DNA of 64,000 nucleotides from NCBI RefSeq assembly GCF_006716085.1, contig NZ_VFON01000001.1, positions 620,001-684,000 on the forward strand, in the 5' to 3' direction. Under the pieces are notes generated by a model that saw only the letters and a list, made by a program, of their open reading frames with translations, made no database searches and was not told the origin of the DNA. The translations under genes were made by a program, and so were the position numbers. Shown one piece after another: positions 44,019 through 53,400 of this stretch (within the stretch, counting starts at the first letter, position 1; each line of letters begins with the position of its first letter). Source of the DNA: Leucobacter komagatae. GTDB lineage: Bacteria; Actinomycetota; Actinomycetes; Actinomycetales; Microbacteriaceae.

Positions 44019-45035
44019 TCAGAGATCACGGTGAGCTGAATGAGCGGCACGAGCATGTGCCGAGTAGCTGTCCATGCGGAATGCTTCGGCGCAGGGTGGC
44101 GGCATCGAGCCTGAAGGCGGCTGTTTTTCGGAAAGTGCCCTTATATCGTTGGCGTTGGTCACGACACTGGCGATGCCCTGGGCAATGAGTCGATGTGGGC
44201 CATAACTTGTGGCACTTGTCACCGGCCCGGGAACCGCACCGACGCTGCGCCCCAGCGAGTATGCCTGTTGAGCCACCAGCAGCGAGCCCGACCGTGAACC
44301 GGCTTCAATGATCGTCGTTGAACCCGAAAGTGCAGCTTCGATGCGGGCACGGGCCATGAACCGTGCTCGTGTCGGCGTGGCTCCCGGCGGCTGCTCGCTC
44401 ACCAACACTCCGACATCGCTCACACGTTCAAGCAAATCTCGATGACCCGCTGGGTATGGACGGTCAATTCCACCGGCCATCACCGCAATCGTATGACCCG
44501 CAACAGCCAACGCAGACCGGTGAACTTCACCATCTATGCCGTATGCGCCACCAGCAACAATGACTTTCCCGTCACTGGCAAGGTCAGCAGAGATCTCGTT
44601 TGCGATCTGGACGCCGTAGCTGGTTGCCGCACGTGCACCGGTGATCGTAAAGCGATCGCTCACTGGCATTGCGAGTAGTGACTCCTCGCCTTTGACCCAG
44701 AGGACATATGGAGCACCGTCGCCGAGATCGTGCAGCGACGCCGGATAGTTGTCATCGCTGGGAATAAGCGTCTTGAAGCCACCATGTTCTGTGAGGTCGA
44801 GTGCTTCTTGGATCAGTCGTGGTTCCACCCGGGGCAGCAAGCGTTTACGCCACAGCTGAGCTTCCACGTTATCCAAACCGGGAACCGGTGCGTCGTCGGC
44901 AAGCAGCATGACAGTGTTGACTGCGCCGTGAACCGCAAGGAGATGCCCCGTTGTCACATCGGTGGGGTCTGTGATCATGGTCAAGGCGATCCGTGCCGCA
45001 CGTTCGTCCGTCGTGAATGTCAAGAGCGTACCCAT
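44019..45035 (-). CDS. DprA-like DNA-processing protein
   Basis: A 338-aa protein with a Rossmann-fold DprA/Smf core: ITGARAATSYG, VIVAGGAYGIDGEVHRSAL, TIAVMAGGIDRPYPAGHRDL and LVSEQPPGATPTRARF, in the canonical order (about residues 128-265). DprA loads RecA on incoming single strands in transformation; mobile-element copies may aid entry of conjugative DNA. The ATG at 45035 is used; a TTG at 45089 overlaps the HTH gene's stop. It is transcribed towards the relaxase region from the right. Confidence 0.82.
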   Translation of the reverse strand: MGTLLTFTTDERAARIALTMITDPTDVTTGHLLAVHGAVNTVMLLADDAPVPGLDNVEAQLWRKRLLPRVEPRLIQEALDLTEHGGFKTLIPSDDNYPASLHDLGDGAPYVLWVKGEESLLAMPVSDRFTITGARAATSYGVQIANEISADLASDGKVIVAGGAYGIDGEVHRSALAVAGHTIAVMAGGIDRPYPAGHRDLLERVSDVGVLVSEQPPGATPTRARFMARARIEAALSGSTTIIEAGSRSGSLLVAQQAYSLGRSVGAVPGPVTSATSYGPHRLIAQGIASVVTNANDIRALSEKQPPSGSMPPPCAEAFRMDSYSAHARAAHSAHRDL

Positions 45036-45085
45036 GTTCCCGGTCCCTTCGTCGTTGAAGGGAAGGTGGGCATTCGACGCCTGGG

Positions 45086-45556
45086 TCAAGCATTCATTCG
45101 ACGGCGGCCTTTGGGTCGAATCGTGCCCCCATTGGCTACCACGGCCGAGCGGACGGCTTCGTCGCCGATGCCCAACTGCGCTGCTACTTGACTGAGGGTG
45201 AAGCCCTCGGCGTAGAGACGTGCCGCCTCGGCTCGTAGCCGTTGTGAATGTTCCGGGGCTCTTTTCGGATGACCAGCACGCCGGGCGATCTCTCGCACCG
45301 TCGCGCGATGGATGTTGAACCTTCTTGCCAGTTCCTGAACTGGTACCCCCTCGGCGTATCCGACGAGCAGTTCTTCACGATTCGATGCACTCAAACGGGT
45401 TTGAGACTGACTCGAATTTTCACGCACCGGACCACGAGAATCTGTCGTGTGACGGGTACCAGTACGCGGCGGTAGTGTCTTCGATCCCTTGAGAACACGC
45501 GAAATCAACGTTCTTCGCGGTTTACTGGGGTTTGAGAAGTACCTACGAAGGCCCAC
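45086..45556 (-). CDS. Tandem-HTH protein, copy 1, divergent from the Cap4-STAND gene
   Basis: A 156-aa basic protein. Two resolvase-type HTH segments are visible: REELLVGYAEGVPVQELARR with FNIHRATVREIARRAG, and RAEAARLYAEGFTLSQVAAQ with LGIGDEAVRSAV. The N terminus (VGLRRYFSNPSKPRRTLISR) is also strongly conserved in the two paralogues at 49.8 and 54.5 kb. The GTG at 45556 is chosen because all three copies share it. It is divergent from the nuclease-NTPase gene, with about 115 nt between them, so it may regulate that gene. Confidence 0.75.
   Translation of the reverse strand: MGLRRYFSNPSKPRRTLISRVLKGSKTLPPRTGTRHTTDSRGPVRENSSQSQTRLSASNREELLVGYAEGVPVQELARRFNIHRATVREIARRAGHPKRAPEHSQRLRAEAARLYAEGFTLSQVAAQLGIGDEAVRSAVVANGGTIRPKGRRRMNA
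45401..45416. repeat. CTCAAAC-GG-GTTTGAG palindrome inside tandem-HTH copy 1 (repeated in copies 2 and 3)
   Basis: A 7-bp arm pair with a 2-bp centre. It is embedded in the coding region (residues QTRLS) and is unchanged at about 50112 and 54831. A second GGGTTTGAGA lies about 130 bp away near the 5' end of each gene. It may be a coding constraint or a binding or recombination site. Confidence 0.45.
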
Positions 45557-45636
45557 TTCGAGCAACCTAAAGGGTGTAGTTCAAACCTTTTGTTGAGTTG
45601 CGAAGTTTCGTAAGTGACCCCCTGTCGCATGGTTCG

Positions 45637-45664
45637 CTCACCTGTGTGAGATCTCTGGGATAAT
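45637..45664. promoter_or_regulatory. Leaderless-type promoter with CTCAC dyad upstream of the Cap4-STAND gene
   Basis: GATAAT at 45659-45664 lies 7 nt before the ATG, as in a leaderless actinobacterial transcript. CTCAC (45637-45641) and GTGAG (45646-45650) form a dyad over the probable -35 area and could be the operator of the divergent HTH protein. Confidence 0.4.
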
Positions 45665-45670
45665 TCTCAT

Positions 45671-48600
45671 ATGGCTCGAAAAAAGAAGTCAAAGCGTATG
45701 AAAAAGCGTCAACAGCGTCCCTTAAGACCCGACCCGTATCTTGAAACTTTTGATGCGCCAATCGAGAAAGACACGTCTGCGCGCCTCATAGATGAGTGGA
45801 GCGGCACGAGAAGCGGCGGTTGGGCTAGCAGGGGTTTCGACTTTCAGCACACAATTGCGGCCTGGCTTGCTGCCCGGCTGATTGCGGGCGATCTGCAAGC
45901 TCATGCACTCGTTCCGGAAGGGCTGGAGGACGTAAGTATTGAGTCAGAGACCTCTCGTCATGTTCAAGTCAAATCGAGAGCTGAACATCTCGGCGCGTTT
46001 CCTGTGGGAATTGCAAGCAATCACATCGTGGACGCATGGGTTCGACACCGCGATCGAGATATTAAAGCAGACACTCTCACAGTCGTGTTGGAGCGGGGCG
46101 TCAAGGGCGAAAGTGGACTCGGAGAGTTTGATACTCCACTCGATAAAACACTTGACCAAGACTCGACTCTACGGGCAAGAATCGCGACCGTAATGGAAAA
46201 GCGAGGTCTGAGTGAAACAGACCTACAGGAACTACTGGATCAGACGTCCGTTTACGGGGTCTCCTGGGTATCCATAGATGAGAGCAACAGATTTTTGCTT
46301 GGAAAGGCTTTCGAAAAGTTGAGCCCGGCAGCTCTCAACTATCTCGCACGTGAGCTTCGGGTGGTCGTTGCTGAGACTACAAATCTGAACGCGCAAGCCG
46401 TCAACTATGCGGACCGGTATTTGCTTGATCGCAGTGAGTTGGCTCAGCGTAGCCAACACTTCATTGAGCAAGTTGATCTCGATGCGCTCGAATCGGCTAT
46501 TACCCTTGGTATCTGTTCACCGTTGGTCCTCAGTGAGGAGCTTCACGATGATCGCTTCTACGAGGGTGTCGCGACGCAACCAGGGCACGTCGCCGCAGGA
46601 TTGGTTGTGCCTCGGACAGACCTGATTGGTGAGGCTGTAACAGGAATACAGGAGACATCTTCCGTTATCTTGACCGGACCGTCTGGTGTGGGGAAGAGCG
46701 CCCTTCTCTGGTCGGTTCCACATGCTCTTCCCGGGGTCTTATGGTTCCGTGTGAATCGGTTATCTCCTGCTGACGTCGCAGAGGTGCTACGGCTCTGCCG
46801 ATCTCACAGGGTTTCTGATCGTAGTCCGATTGGCCTCCTCATCGATGATGCTGGTAAAGGGCAGTTCAGTGGGTGGTCACAGCTACGCGAAGAAGCAGCT
46901 GCGACACCGGGGCTCTTCATCATCTCGACTGCCCGGCACGAAGATCTCCTGTCACTCGGTGATTTGTCGGGGAATACAACCATCACCGTGTCCTTGGATG
47001 AATCTGGTGCGGAGGCGATCTTCAGTGGCCTTCGTGACCGAAACGCTACCGATTCTCCACACTGGAAAGAGGCGTTCGAACAAGCTGAAGGGCTTACCCT
47101 TGAGTTTACCCACTTGCTCACTCGCGGAGAGCGCCTCAGCGCTGTGATCGGTGATCAAGTGCGTCGACGTGTCTCTGAGCGACGGAATGTCGAACTAGAA
47201 CTGTTGAGTCTTTCTGCCACGGCCGACCGATGGTCTGCCACCTTGCCCGTTGACAAAGCGGCGGAAGCTTGCGGTGTATCGCAGTACGAACTCAAAGAAC
47301 CGCTTGCACGCTTGACGGAGGAACATCTTCTAGTCGAACGCAACGGAACAATCTCTGGAGTACACCAACTACGATCAGCCGCTATCTCGAACGTAATCCA
47401 TGACCTACCGCCGCCCACCCTTGAGCACACGATCAGTCGATTACTCTCAGCTCTCGCACCCGATCAGATCCGGCGATTCATCCCTAACGCACTCAGAGAT
47501 GAGCCTCAGATAGGCCAGCTGATTCACCACGTCGCGCAACGTGAATATAACGATGCTGTCAAGCTGACGGCTTATCTTCGAGGGCTTCGTATTTTCGACT
47601 TCTATGAGCGGGCAGTGAACTGGATAGACATCGCTGAACGACATGGAATCCCGCCCGCAAATCAGCCTGTTTCTCAACTGTGCGCAATCACAGGCACCGT
47701 CCTTCCGGACTTCTTTCCGGAGGAGTTCAACCAAGCTGTTTCAGACATGGTGGCCGCGCCCGAGTCTTCGCGTGGATCAGCGCTGATCTCCGCGATCGGT
47801 AGTCAGCGACTCGCCGAGGTGCTTGTCAAAACGGACGACGTCGATCTAGCGAACGAGTTGTTGTTCGAGTTCCAGGGAAGCGAGATCGATGTTGTAACCG
47901 AATTCCGTTCTGCTCTCACACCTTCCAGCCCGCTTATCGAGGCGATGCAGCGAGCTTCGATAACGCAAATCGCAAACATCCTAGCTACTGCGAACTCGCT
48001 CGACTCGAAACTCGCCCAGACACTCGTTGAGTCATGCGACGGAGAGCCTGCAATAATCGCAGAATTCAGAAGTACCGACCCCTGGATTATCGATCTCCGG
48101 ATTGATGAATCTGAAGACGAGGCGGTCGCCTTTGCTCGTGTCCTTCACATCTCCGATGAAATCCACGGCGATCCTCACGACCGAGTAATTGCGCTCGGAC
48201 GCCTTCTTCTGCGCTGCTTTCCCAGAACCAAGCATGTTGATGTGAAACTGGTACTCCCAGGAGGACACGACTACCAGATCAGAGAGCATCAACTTGGTGC
48301 CACTAAACTCCGTCGAGAGTATGACCACTCCGAACTAAAGGTGTCCTGGAACCAGGAACGCATGCAAGTAACCAAGGCGGTCCTCGGAGCTACCGATACA
48401 GAACGTCTGGCTGCCGCGCTTCCTCTGATTGAAGCTGCATCTCGACTCACGCGCGTAGTGGGCAACGCATTCACAGCTGCGGATGTCCGACACGTCGACA
48501 CCAATCAGCTTGCGGATGAGATTAACACACTCGGCGATGGAGCCAAACAGATTGGACCGAGCCTCAACGGACGCCCTCGGGCTCTCGACATCAAAGCGGA

Positions 48601-49687
48601 ACAAGAACCTGGAACAACGCTCGCAGATCCACTCTCGGGCATAGTTACCGACCTTACGGGCAACGTGTTCCCGCGGCTCACTAAACTAGACAACCCTGCG
48701 GCGCTCGCAGCGCACCTCAGCGATCAGGTGATTGCGAAATCGCTCTATCGGGCGCAACAAGAACCTTGGTACCTGCTTGGCTATGACAAGTTCCCCGACA
48801 GTCTTGCGGCGCTAGAAACCGACCTTCATCGTCTCCTCGCTGTTGTTGCAGAACTTGCCGCGGACTCATCCGCGAACCAAGCACTCGTGCGCGCGGCACG
48901 CGCTGGGCGACACGAGGGCGCGCTTGGCAGAGCTGCAGATGCAGCCCGAACCCGCGCACGACGACGATTGCAAGCTAGGAAATCTGAACTGGAGCAGATC
49001 GGTAAAACTATCGGTTGGCGATTCCGAGCCTACATGTCCAAGGATGACCATTATCAACTTGTCCCCGAGCGGCTGATCACTCTCGATGTGCTATCGCTTA
49101 TCGAATGGAGCCAAGCTGTCGAAGTGATTGGCGCAGCCCTCCAGGCGTCGGGGCTACCTGGAGAGAAGTTCCTCCTCGTTCCGCTCCGTAACGGGAGACC
49201 TGTCGAATCACTCGCGATGACTTTGATCTCATCGCTACTGCCAGCGGGGACGCTGGGGTCATGGACAGCTCAACTCGCGCAACCGCATAAGACTCAACTG
49301 ACAGTGGTGCTCGATGAGACGATCGCTTCGGTGCAAATCGCGTCAGGGGTCCTGGCGCTTTCTGACTCACAACGAACACACGGCGCTGTCGTGAAGGTGA
49401 TGGAAGATGCCAGGCAGAGATTCGTTCGTTCAAAGAGGTTCATTGATCAGGTGCCATCGGACTCGATAATCGCGCAGGTATCTTTGTTTCTCGAAGATTT
49501 AGAGTCGCAATTACAGAGCGAGGAAGTCGGTGAATCTGTCGGCGGAGGCATCGCGAGTCAGTTTCTGCGGATGGTGACACAAGGTCATCAAACAGAGATG
49601 ACGAGTTCCATGTCCATGGCGCGACTTATGGCGTTGGAATGGGACATTGATAGAGATGCAGCTCCACGAATCTTCGACTTGAATTAG
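45671..49687 (+). CDS. Large STAND-type NTPase with Cap4/DUF4297-like nuclease domain (putative antiphage)
   Basis: A 1338-aa protein. The N-terminal nuclease (about 50-240) has RGFDFQHTIAAWLA (54-67), EGLEDV (83-88) and QVKSR (99-103), the D...QxK pattern of Cap4/DUF4297 dsDNA endonucleases. A STAND/NACHT-like NTPase follows, with Walker A GPSGVGKS (336-343), LLIDDAG (389-395) and a sensor STARHED (420-426). The remaining 900 residues are mostly helical and probably sense a phage protein. Avs antiviral proteins share this architecture. The whole gene uses more A/T-rich codons than the flanking chromosome. It is divergent from a tandem-HTH gene. Confidence 0.8.
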   Translation: MARKKKSKRMKKRQQRPLRPDPYLETFDAPIEKDTSARLIDEWSGTRSGGWASRGFDFQHTIAAWLAARLIAGDLQAHALVPEGLEDVSIESETSRHVQVKSRAEHLGAFPVGIASNHIVDAWVRHRDRDIKADTLTVVLERGVKGESGLGEFDTPLDKTLDQDSTLRARIATVMEKRGLSETDLQELLDQTSVYGVSWVSIDESNRFLLGKAFEKLSPAALNYLARELRVVVAETTNLNAQAVNYADRYLLDRSELAQRSQHFIEQVDLDALESAITLGICSPLVLSEELHDDRFYEGVATQPGHVAAGLVVPRTDLIGEAVTGIQETSSVILTGPSGVGKSALLWSVPHALPGVLWFRVNRLSPADVAEVLRLCRSHRVSDRSPIGLLIDDAGKGQFSGWSQLREEAAATPGLFIISTARHEDLLSLGDLSGNTTITVSLDESGAEAIFSGLRDRNATDSPHWKEAFEQAEGLTLEFTHLLTRGERLSAVIGDQVRRRVSERRNVELELLSLSATADRWSATLPVDKAAEACGVSQYELKEPLARLTEEHLLVERNGTISGVHQLRSAAISNVIHDLPPPTLEHTISRLLSALAPDQIRRFIPNALRDEPQIGQLIHHVAQREYNDAVKLTAYLRGLRIFDFYERAVNWIDIAERHGIPPANQPVSQLCAITGTVLPDFFPEEFNQAVSDMVAAPESSRGSALISAIGSQRLAEVLVKTDDVDLANELLFEFQGSEIDVVTEFRSALTPSSPLIEAMQRASITQIANILATANSLDSKLAQTLVESCDGEPAIIAEFRSTDPWIIDLRIDESEDEAVAFARVLHISDEIHGDPHDRVIALGRLLLRCFPRTKHVDVKLVLPGGHDYQIREHQLGATKLRREYDHSELKVSWNQERMQVTKAVLGATDTERLAAALPLIEAASRLTRVVGNAFTAADVRHVDTNQLADEINTLGDGAKQIGPSLNGRPRALDIKAEQEPGTTLADPLSGIVTDLTGNVFPRLTKLDNPAALAAHLSDQVIAKSLYRAQQEPWYLLGYDKFPDSLAALETDLHRLLAVVAELAADSSANQALVRAARAGRHEGALGRAADAARTRARRRLQARKSELEQIGKTIGWRFRAYMSKDDHYQLVPERLITLDVLSLIEWSQAVEVIGAALQASGLPGEKFLLVPLRNGRPVESLAMTLISSLLPAGTLGSWTAQLAQPHKTQLTVVLDETIASVQIASGVLALSDSQRTHGAVVKVMEDARQRFVRSKRFIDQVPSDSIIAQVSLFLEDLESQLQSEEVGESVGGGIASQFLRMVTQGHQTEMTSSMSMARLMALEWDIDRDAAPRIFDLN

Positions 49688-49803
49688 TTAGTTTGCCTTC
49701 GTCAAGAAAACGGAAGTATGGCGGCTGGTCGCGGTTTGTTGGTGTAATACAAAAGAGTGCGCTTGTGCATTCTTTAATGCGAGATGAATTGACAGAGTGT
49801 GGT

Positions 49804-50274
49804 TCACAGGTTGATTGGATGGCGTCCTCTTGGGCGGATAGTTCGACCGGTAGCCACGACAGCAGAACGAACAGCCTCGTCACTAATCCCTAACTGGCCA
49901 GCCACTTGGATGAGTGTGAGGCCTTTGGCGTAGAGCCGTGCGGCTTCGGCCCGTAGTTGTTCCGAATGTTCAGGTGCACGGCTCGGATAACCCGCACGCC
50001 GGGCGAACTCGCGTACCGTTGCTCGATGGATATTGAACCTTGCTGCTAGCTCCTGAACGGGCACACGTTCGCCGTATCCAGCGAGCAGTTCTCCACGATT
50101 CGAGGCACTCAAACGGGTTTGAGGCTGACTCGAATTTTCGCGCATCGGACCACGAGAATCTGCCATGCGACGTGTTCCCGAACGTGCCTGCCGCGTCTGC
50201 AATCCCTTGATAACACGCGAAATCAACGTTCTTCGCGGTTTACTGGGGTTTGAGAAGTACCTATGGAGGCCCAC
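49804..50274 (-). CDS. Tandem-HTH protein, copy 2, divergent from the HTH-Mrr-STAND gene
   Basis: A 156-aa paralogue of the protein at 45.1 kb, with the same GTG start, the same HRYFSNPSKPRRTLISRV N terminus, and the two HTH units (ELLAGYGERVPVQELAARFN; RLYAKGLTLIQVAGQLGI). The 65 bp at its 5' end are nearly identical to the other copies. It is divergent from the 1345-aa gene (154 nt apart). A regulator of that gene is the simplest reading; recombination or maintenance of the cassette is an alternative. Confidence 0.75.
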   Translation of the reverse strand: MGLHRYFSNPSKPRRTLISRVIKGLQTRQARSGTRRMADSRGPMRENSSQPQTRLSASNRGELLAGYGERVPVQELAARFNIHRATVREFARRAGYPSRAPEHSEQLRAEAARLYAKGLTLIQVAGQLGISDEAVRSAVVATGRTIRPRGRHPINL

Positions 50275-50400
50275 TTCTGAAGACCTAAACAACGATGTTC
50301 AAACCTGCCGTTAGACGTGTCCAAGGGCTAACTACGCTCGCCGTCGAGGTCTGGCTCACCGTGAATTGCTCTAATGTGGCCGGAGCGAGACTTCACGCGT

Positions 50401-50415
50401 ACGCATTTGATGCGT
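50401..50415. promoter_or_regulatory. Dyad ACGCAT-TTG-ATGCGT upstream of the HTH-Mrr-STAND gene
   Basis: Perfect 6-bp arms lie 14 nt before the ATG of the 1345-aa gene. The encoded protein has its own N-terminal HTH, so this could be an autoregulatory site; the divergent tandem-HTH protein is another candidate binder. Confidence 0.4.
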
Positions 50416-50428
50416 GTATCGTTAGTGT

Positions 50429-53400
50429 ATGAGGTATCCAGCGCTCGCCGCCCTTCTGCGCACAGCTCGAGAAGCGAAAGGGCTGGATCAAGCCACAGTT
50501 GCGCAGCATGCGGGACTGCGGCAGCAAGCGGTCAGCACCTGGGAACGAGGCGGATCGAGGCCACGACTGAAGCAGCTACCACAACTCTGTTCCTTGCTTG
50601 AGCTTGACATTGTTGCCGTTCGAGCTGCTGGCGAGTATGAAGACACCAAGGTCACGCCAAGTCAATCACTCCTCCGCTTGCTTCCCTTTGCGCAACTAAC
50701 CGACGAAGCGTTTGAGGCTTTTGTCCGCGACTTGTACCGCGGACTGCACCCGGACTGGGAAGTCACTCGAAACGGTTCGACTGGATACAAGCAGTACGGA
50801 ATCGATGTCTTCGCGACCGGAAAGGGGCAGCGGGTAGGTATTCAGTGCAAACACGAGAAAGTATTTGGACCATCAGATGTGCAAGCTGCAATCGATGCAG
50901 TAATGCCTGAAGCGCGTATCAACGCGGGACTGATCGCACTGAGTCGGCCTACCGCAACACCCAAAGCGCGGCTCAGGGTCGCAGACTATCCCGGATGGGC
51001 GTTATGGGATGGTGAGGACATTGCGGCCCGCGTTAGAGACCTCCCTACCGACAAACAGCTCGTCCTCATCGACGCGTACTTCCCAAGGTTGCGCGAAGAC
51101 TTTCTTGGTGTCTCGGCACCGTCCCCGTGGCTGAAAGTGGATGAATATGAGCCCGCGCTTGCGGGAAGGCTCGGATATGATCGCCGGTTTGACCTGGTAG
51201 GTCGAGGTGGCGAGATCGATCGGCTTGCTCGACTTATCGCCGACCATCAGCCCACCGTGTTCGTGGTTGGGCGCGGAGGCATCGGCAAGACACGCCTCCT
51301 TGTAGAGCTTGCGCGTACCGAATCTGATCGTGAGATACGCTTCGCATCACGTGGTCCGATCACTCCTGAAATGTTCGAATTGCTCCCGAGTGGGGCCCCC
51401 GTCATCGTGCTCGACGACGCACTGAGCTTAGACACAAACGTGGTGAGTCTCGTTTCTGGCATTCGTAATGCTCGGCCCGACGCCACTATCGTTCTATCGG
51501 TGCGGCCTAAGGTTGAACCTGAGCTGCTTTCAGTTCTGTCGATGACGTCGGTGACCGCGACGGAAATTCGGGTCAGTGTCATGGAGTTGTCGATTCCAGA
51601 TGCTGAGCAGCTGGCTCGTGTTGCGCTAGGAGAAGCCGGATCTGATCAAATCGTCGAGTTGCTCGGCCGGGCTGGCTATGATTGTCCTCTCATAATCGTT
51701 GTCGGCGCGCACCTCATCCGAGAAGGCCACCTTGCTTCTGACGCATTAGCAGGGAACCCTCAACTTCGAAGAGAGGTCCTAGTTCACTTCGCTGACGTCG
51801 TGACCCGCGGTACGGACGATGAGGCTCGCCGAGCCATCTTTGATTCGATCGCTACCGTACAACCTGCACGACTGGATCAATCCGAGTTTCTTGACGCGCT
51901 CACCGCCCTGAGCGGGCAGTCTGAACGTGTTGTCCTTCAGTCCGTGGATGACCTCGAAGACATTGGCGTCGTTATGCGCCGAGGGCAGTCGGTCCGCATT
52001 GTTCCAGATCTGCTCGGTGAAGCGATGCTCGAACGCGCGCTCGTTTCTCGGTCAGGCCTCGATACGAAGTGGTCGATGCAGGTTGCCCAGTTCGTTCGCG
52101 GCGATGCGCTAACGCATGCGATTCGAAACATCAGCTTGATTGACTGGTATCGACGAGGTGCGTCTGAATCGCAACTCGCAGACTCACTCTGGGAACGGCT
52201 GACCCAATCTGTATTAGAACTTGGTAACTCCGACCGTAAGAGCTTGGTGCACGGCATAGAGGCGGTCGCCGCTGTCTACCCAGACCGCGCCATGCGCCTT
52301 GCGCAGCTGATCGTTGATAATCCAGCACCTGACGAGGAAGATTCTCTTTCTCGTCTTTGGGGTGGTGAAGGGTATGTGACCGCGACCTCGACGAATCGTG
52401 GGCTTACCGAACTCATTCGGAACGCCTCGTATCATCCGGATTACCTCGAACACGCTATGGAACTTCTGTTGGCTATTAGCCAGGGCGATGCTCGGCCAGA
52501 GAACCAGAACCCTGGGCATGCTTTCCGGGTGCTGCGCGAGTTAGGTGAATTCCAACAGCACCGAGGCTTGCACCTCAATGAGCACTACGTCACAGTCGTT
52601 GGTAAGTGGCTGGAGAATGGTCGCTTGACGACTGGCCCGCCGCAACTGTTATCTCTTCTCAAGCCCGCTCTTGCTGACGAAGTCACCTTTACTCGCTCGA
52701 AAGGTCCGTCGATCGAACTATCTCGTCGATCCATCAATATGGACGTCGTTGGCACGCTACGCGTTCGAGTCATCGAACTCGCCTCTGGGCAACTCCGGGC
52801 TGATTCAGCTACGGCATTGGCCGCAATTTCATTGCTCGAAGAGGTCATTCGCTCCGCAGGCCGTGATGAAGAAATGACATCTGAGCTAGAGACCGTGTTT
52901 GGACTTCTCGGAGACGTCATTTCGGACCCTTCGATTCCGCCGAGTGTGCGACTATCCGGCTACCGTGCGCTTAATTGGCAGGCGAAGTATGGTCACGGCG
53001 CGCGGAGGGGTGCCGCCCGCGAGGCCCGCCGTCGCCTCGCTATCGACACGGACTACCAAGTCACGCGTCTCCTGCGTGCTGGCTGGGCAGTCGACGAGGA
53101 CGATGACGAAGACTCTGAGCAACCAACAAACCGGTATGAGAAGTCGCTTGAGACATCCCGACGCATGATCGACAGTGTCGTGGCCGAGTGGTCAGGCTCT
53201 TTCGATGATCATCAGATTCTGGATCGGTTGCATAGTCTGATACGTAACGAGCAAGCGGCTTCCGGTGGTTTTCTAGCTCCGGATCACCTTCTAGTCCGGC
53301 TTTTCGAAGCGCGACCTGGCGTAGCCCATGCAGCGCTCTCCGACGTCACAGTTGGCGATGACGCCGTGATGGCCACCCAACGAATTGCGCTGATGACGCT

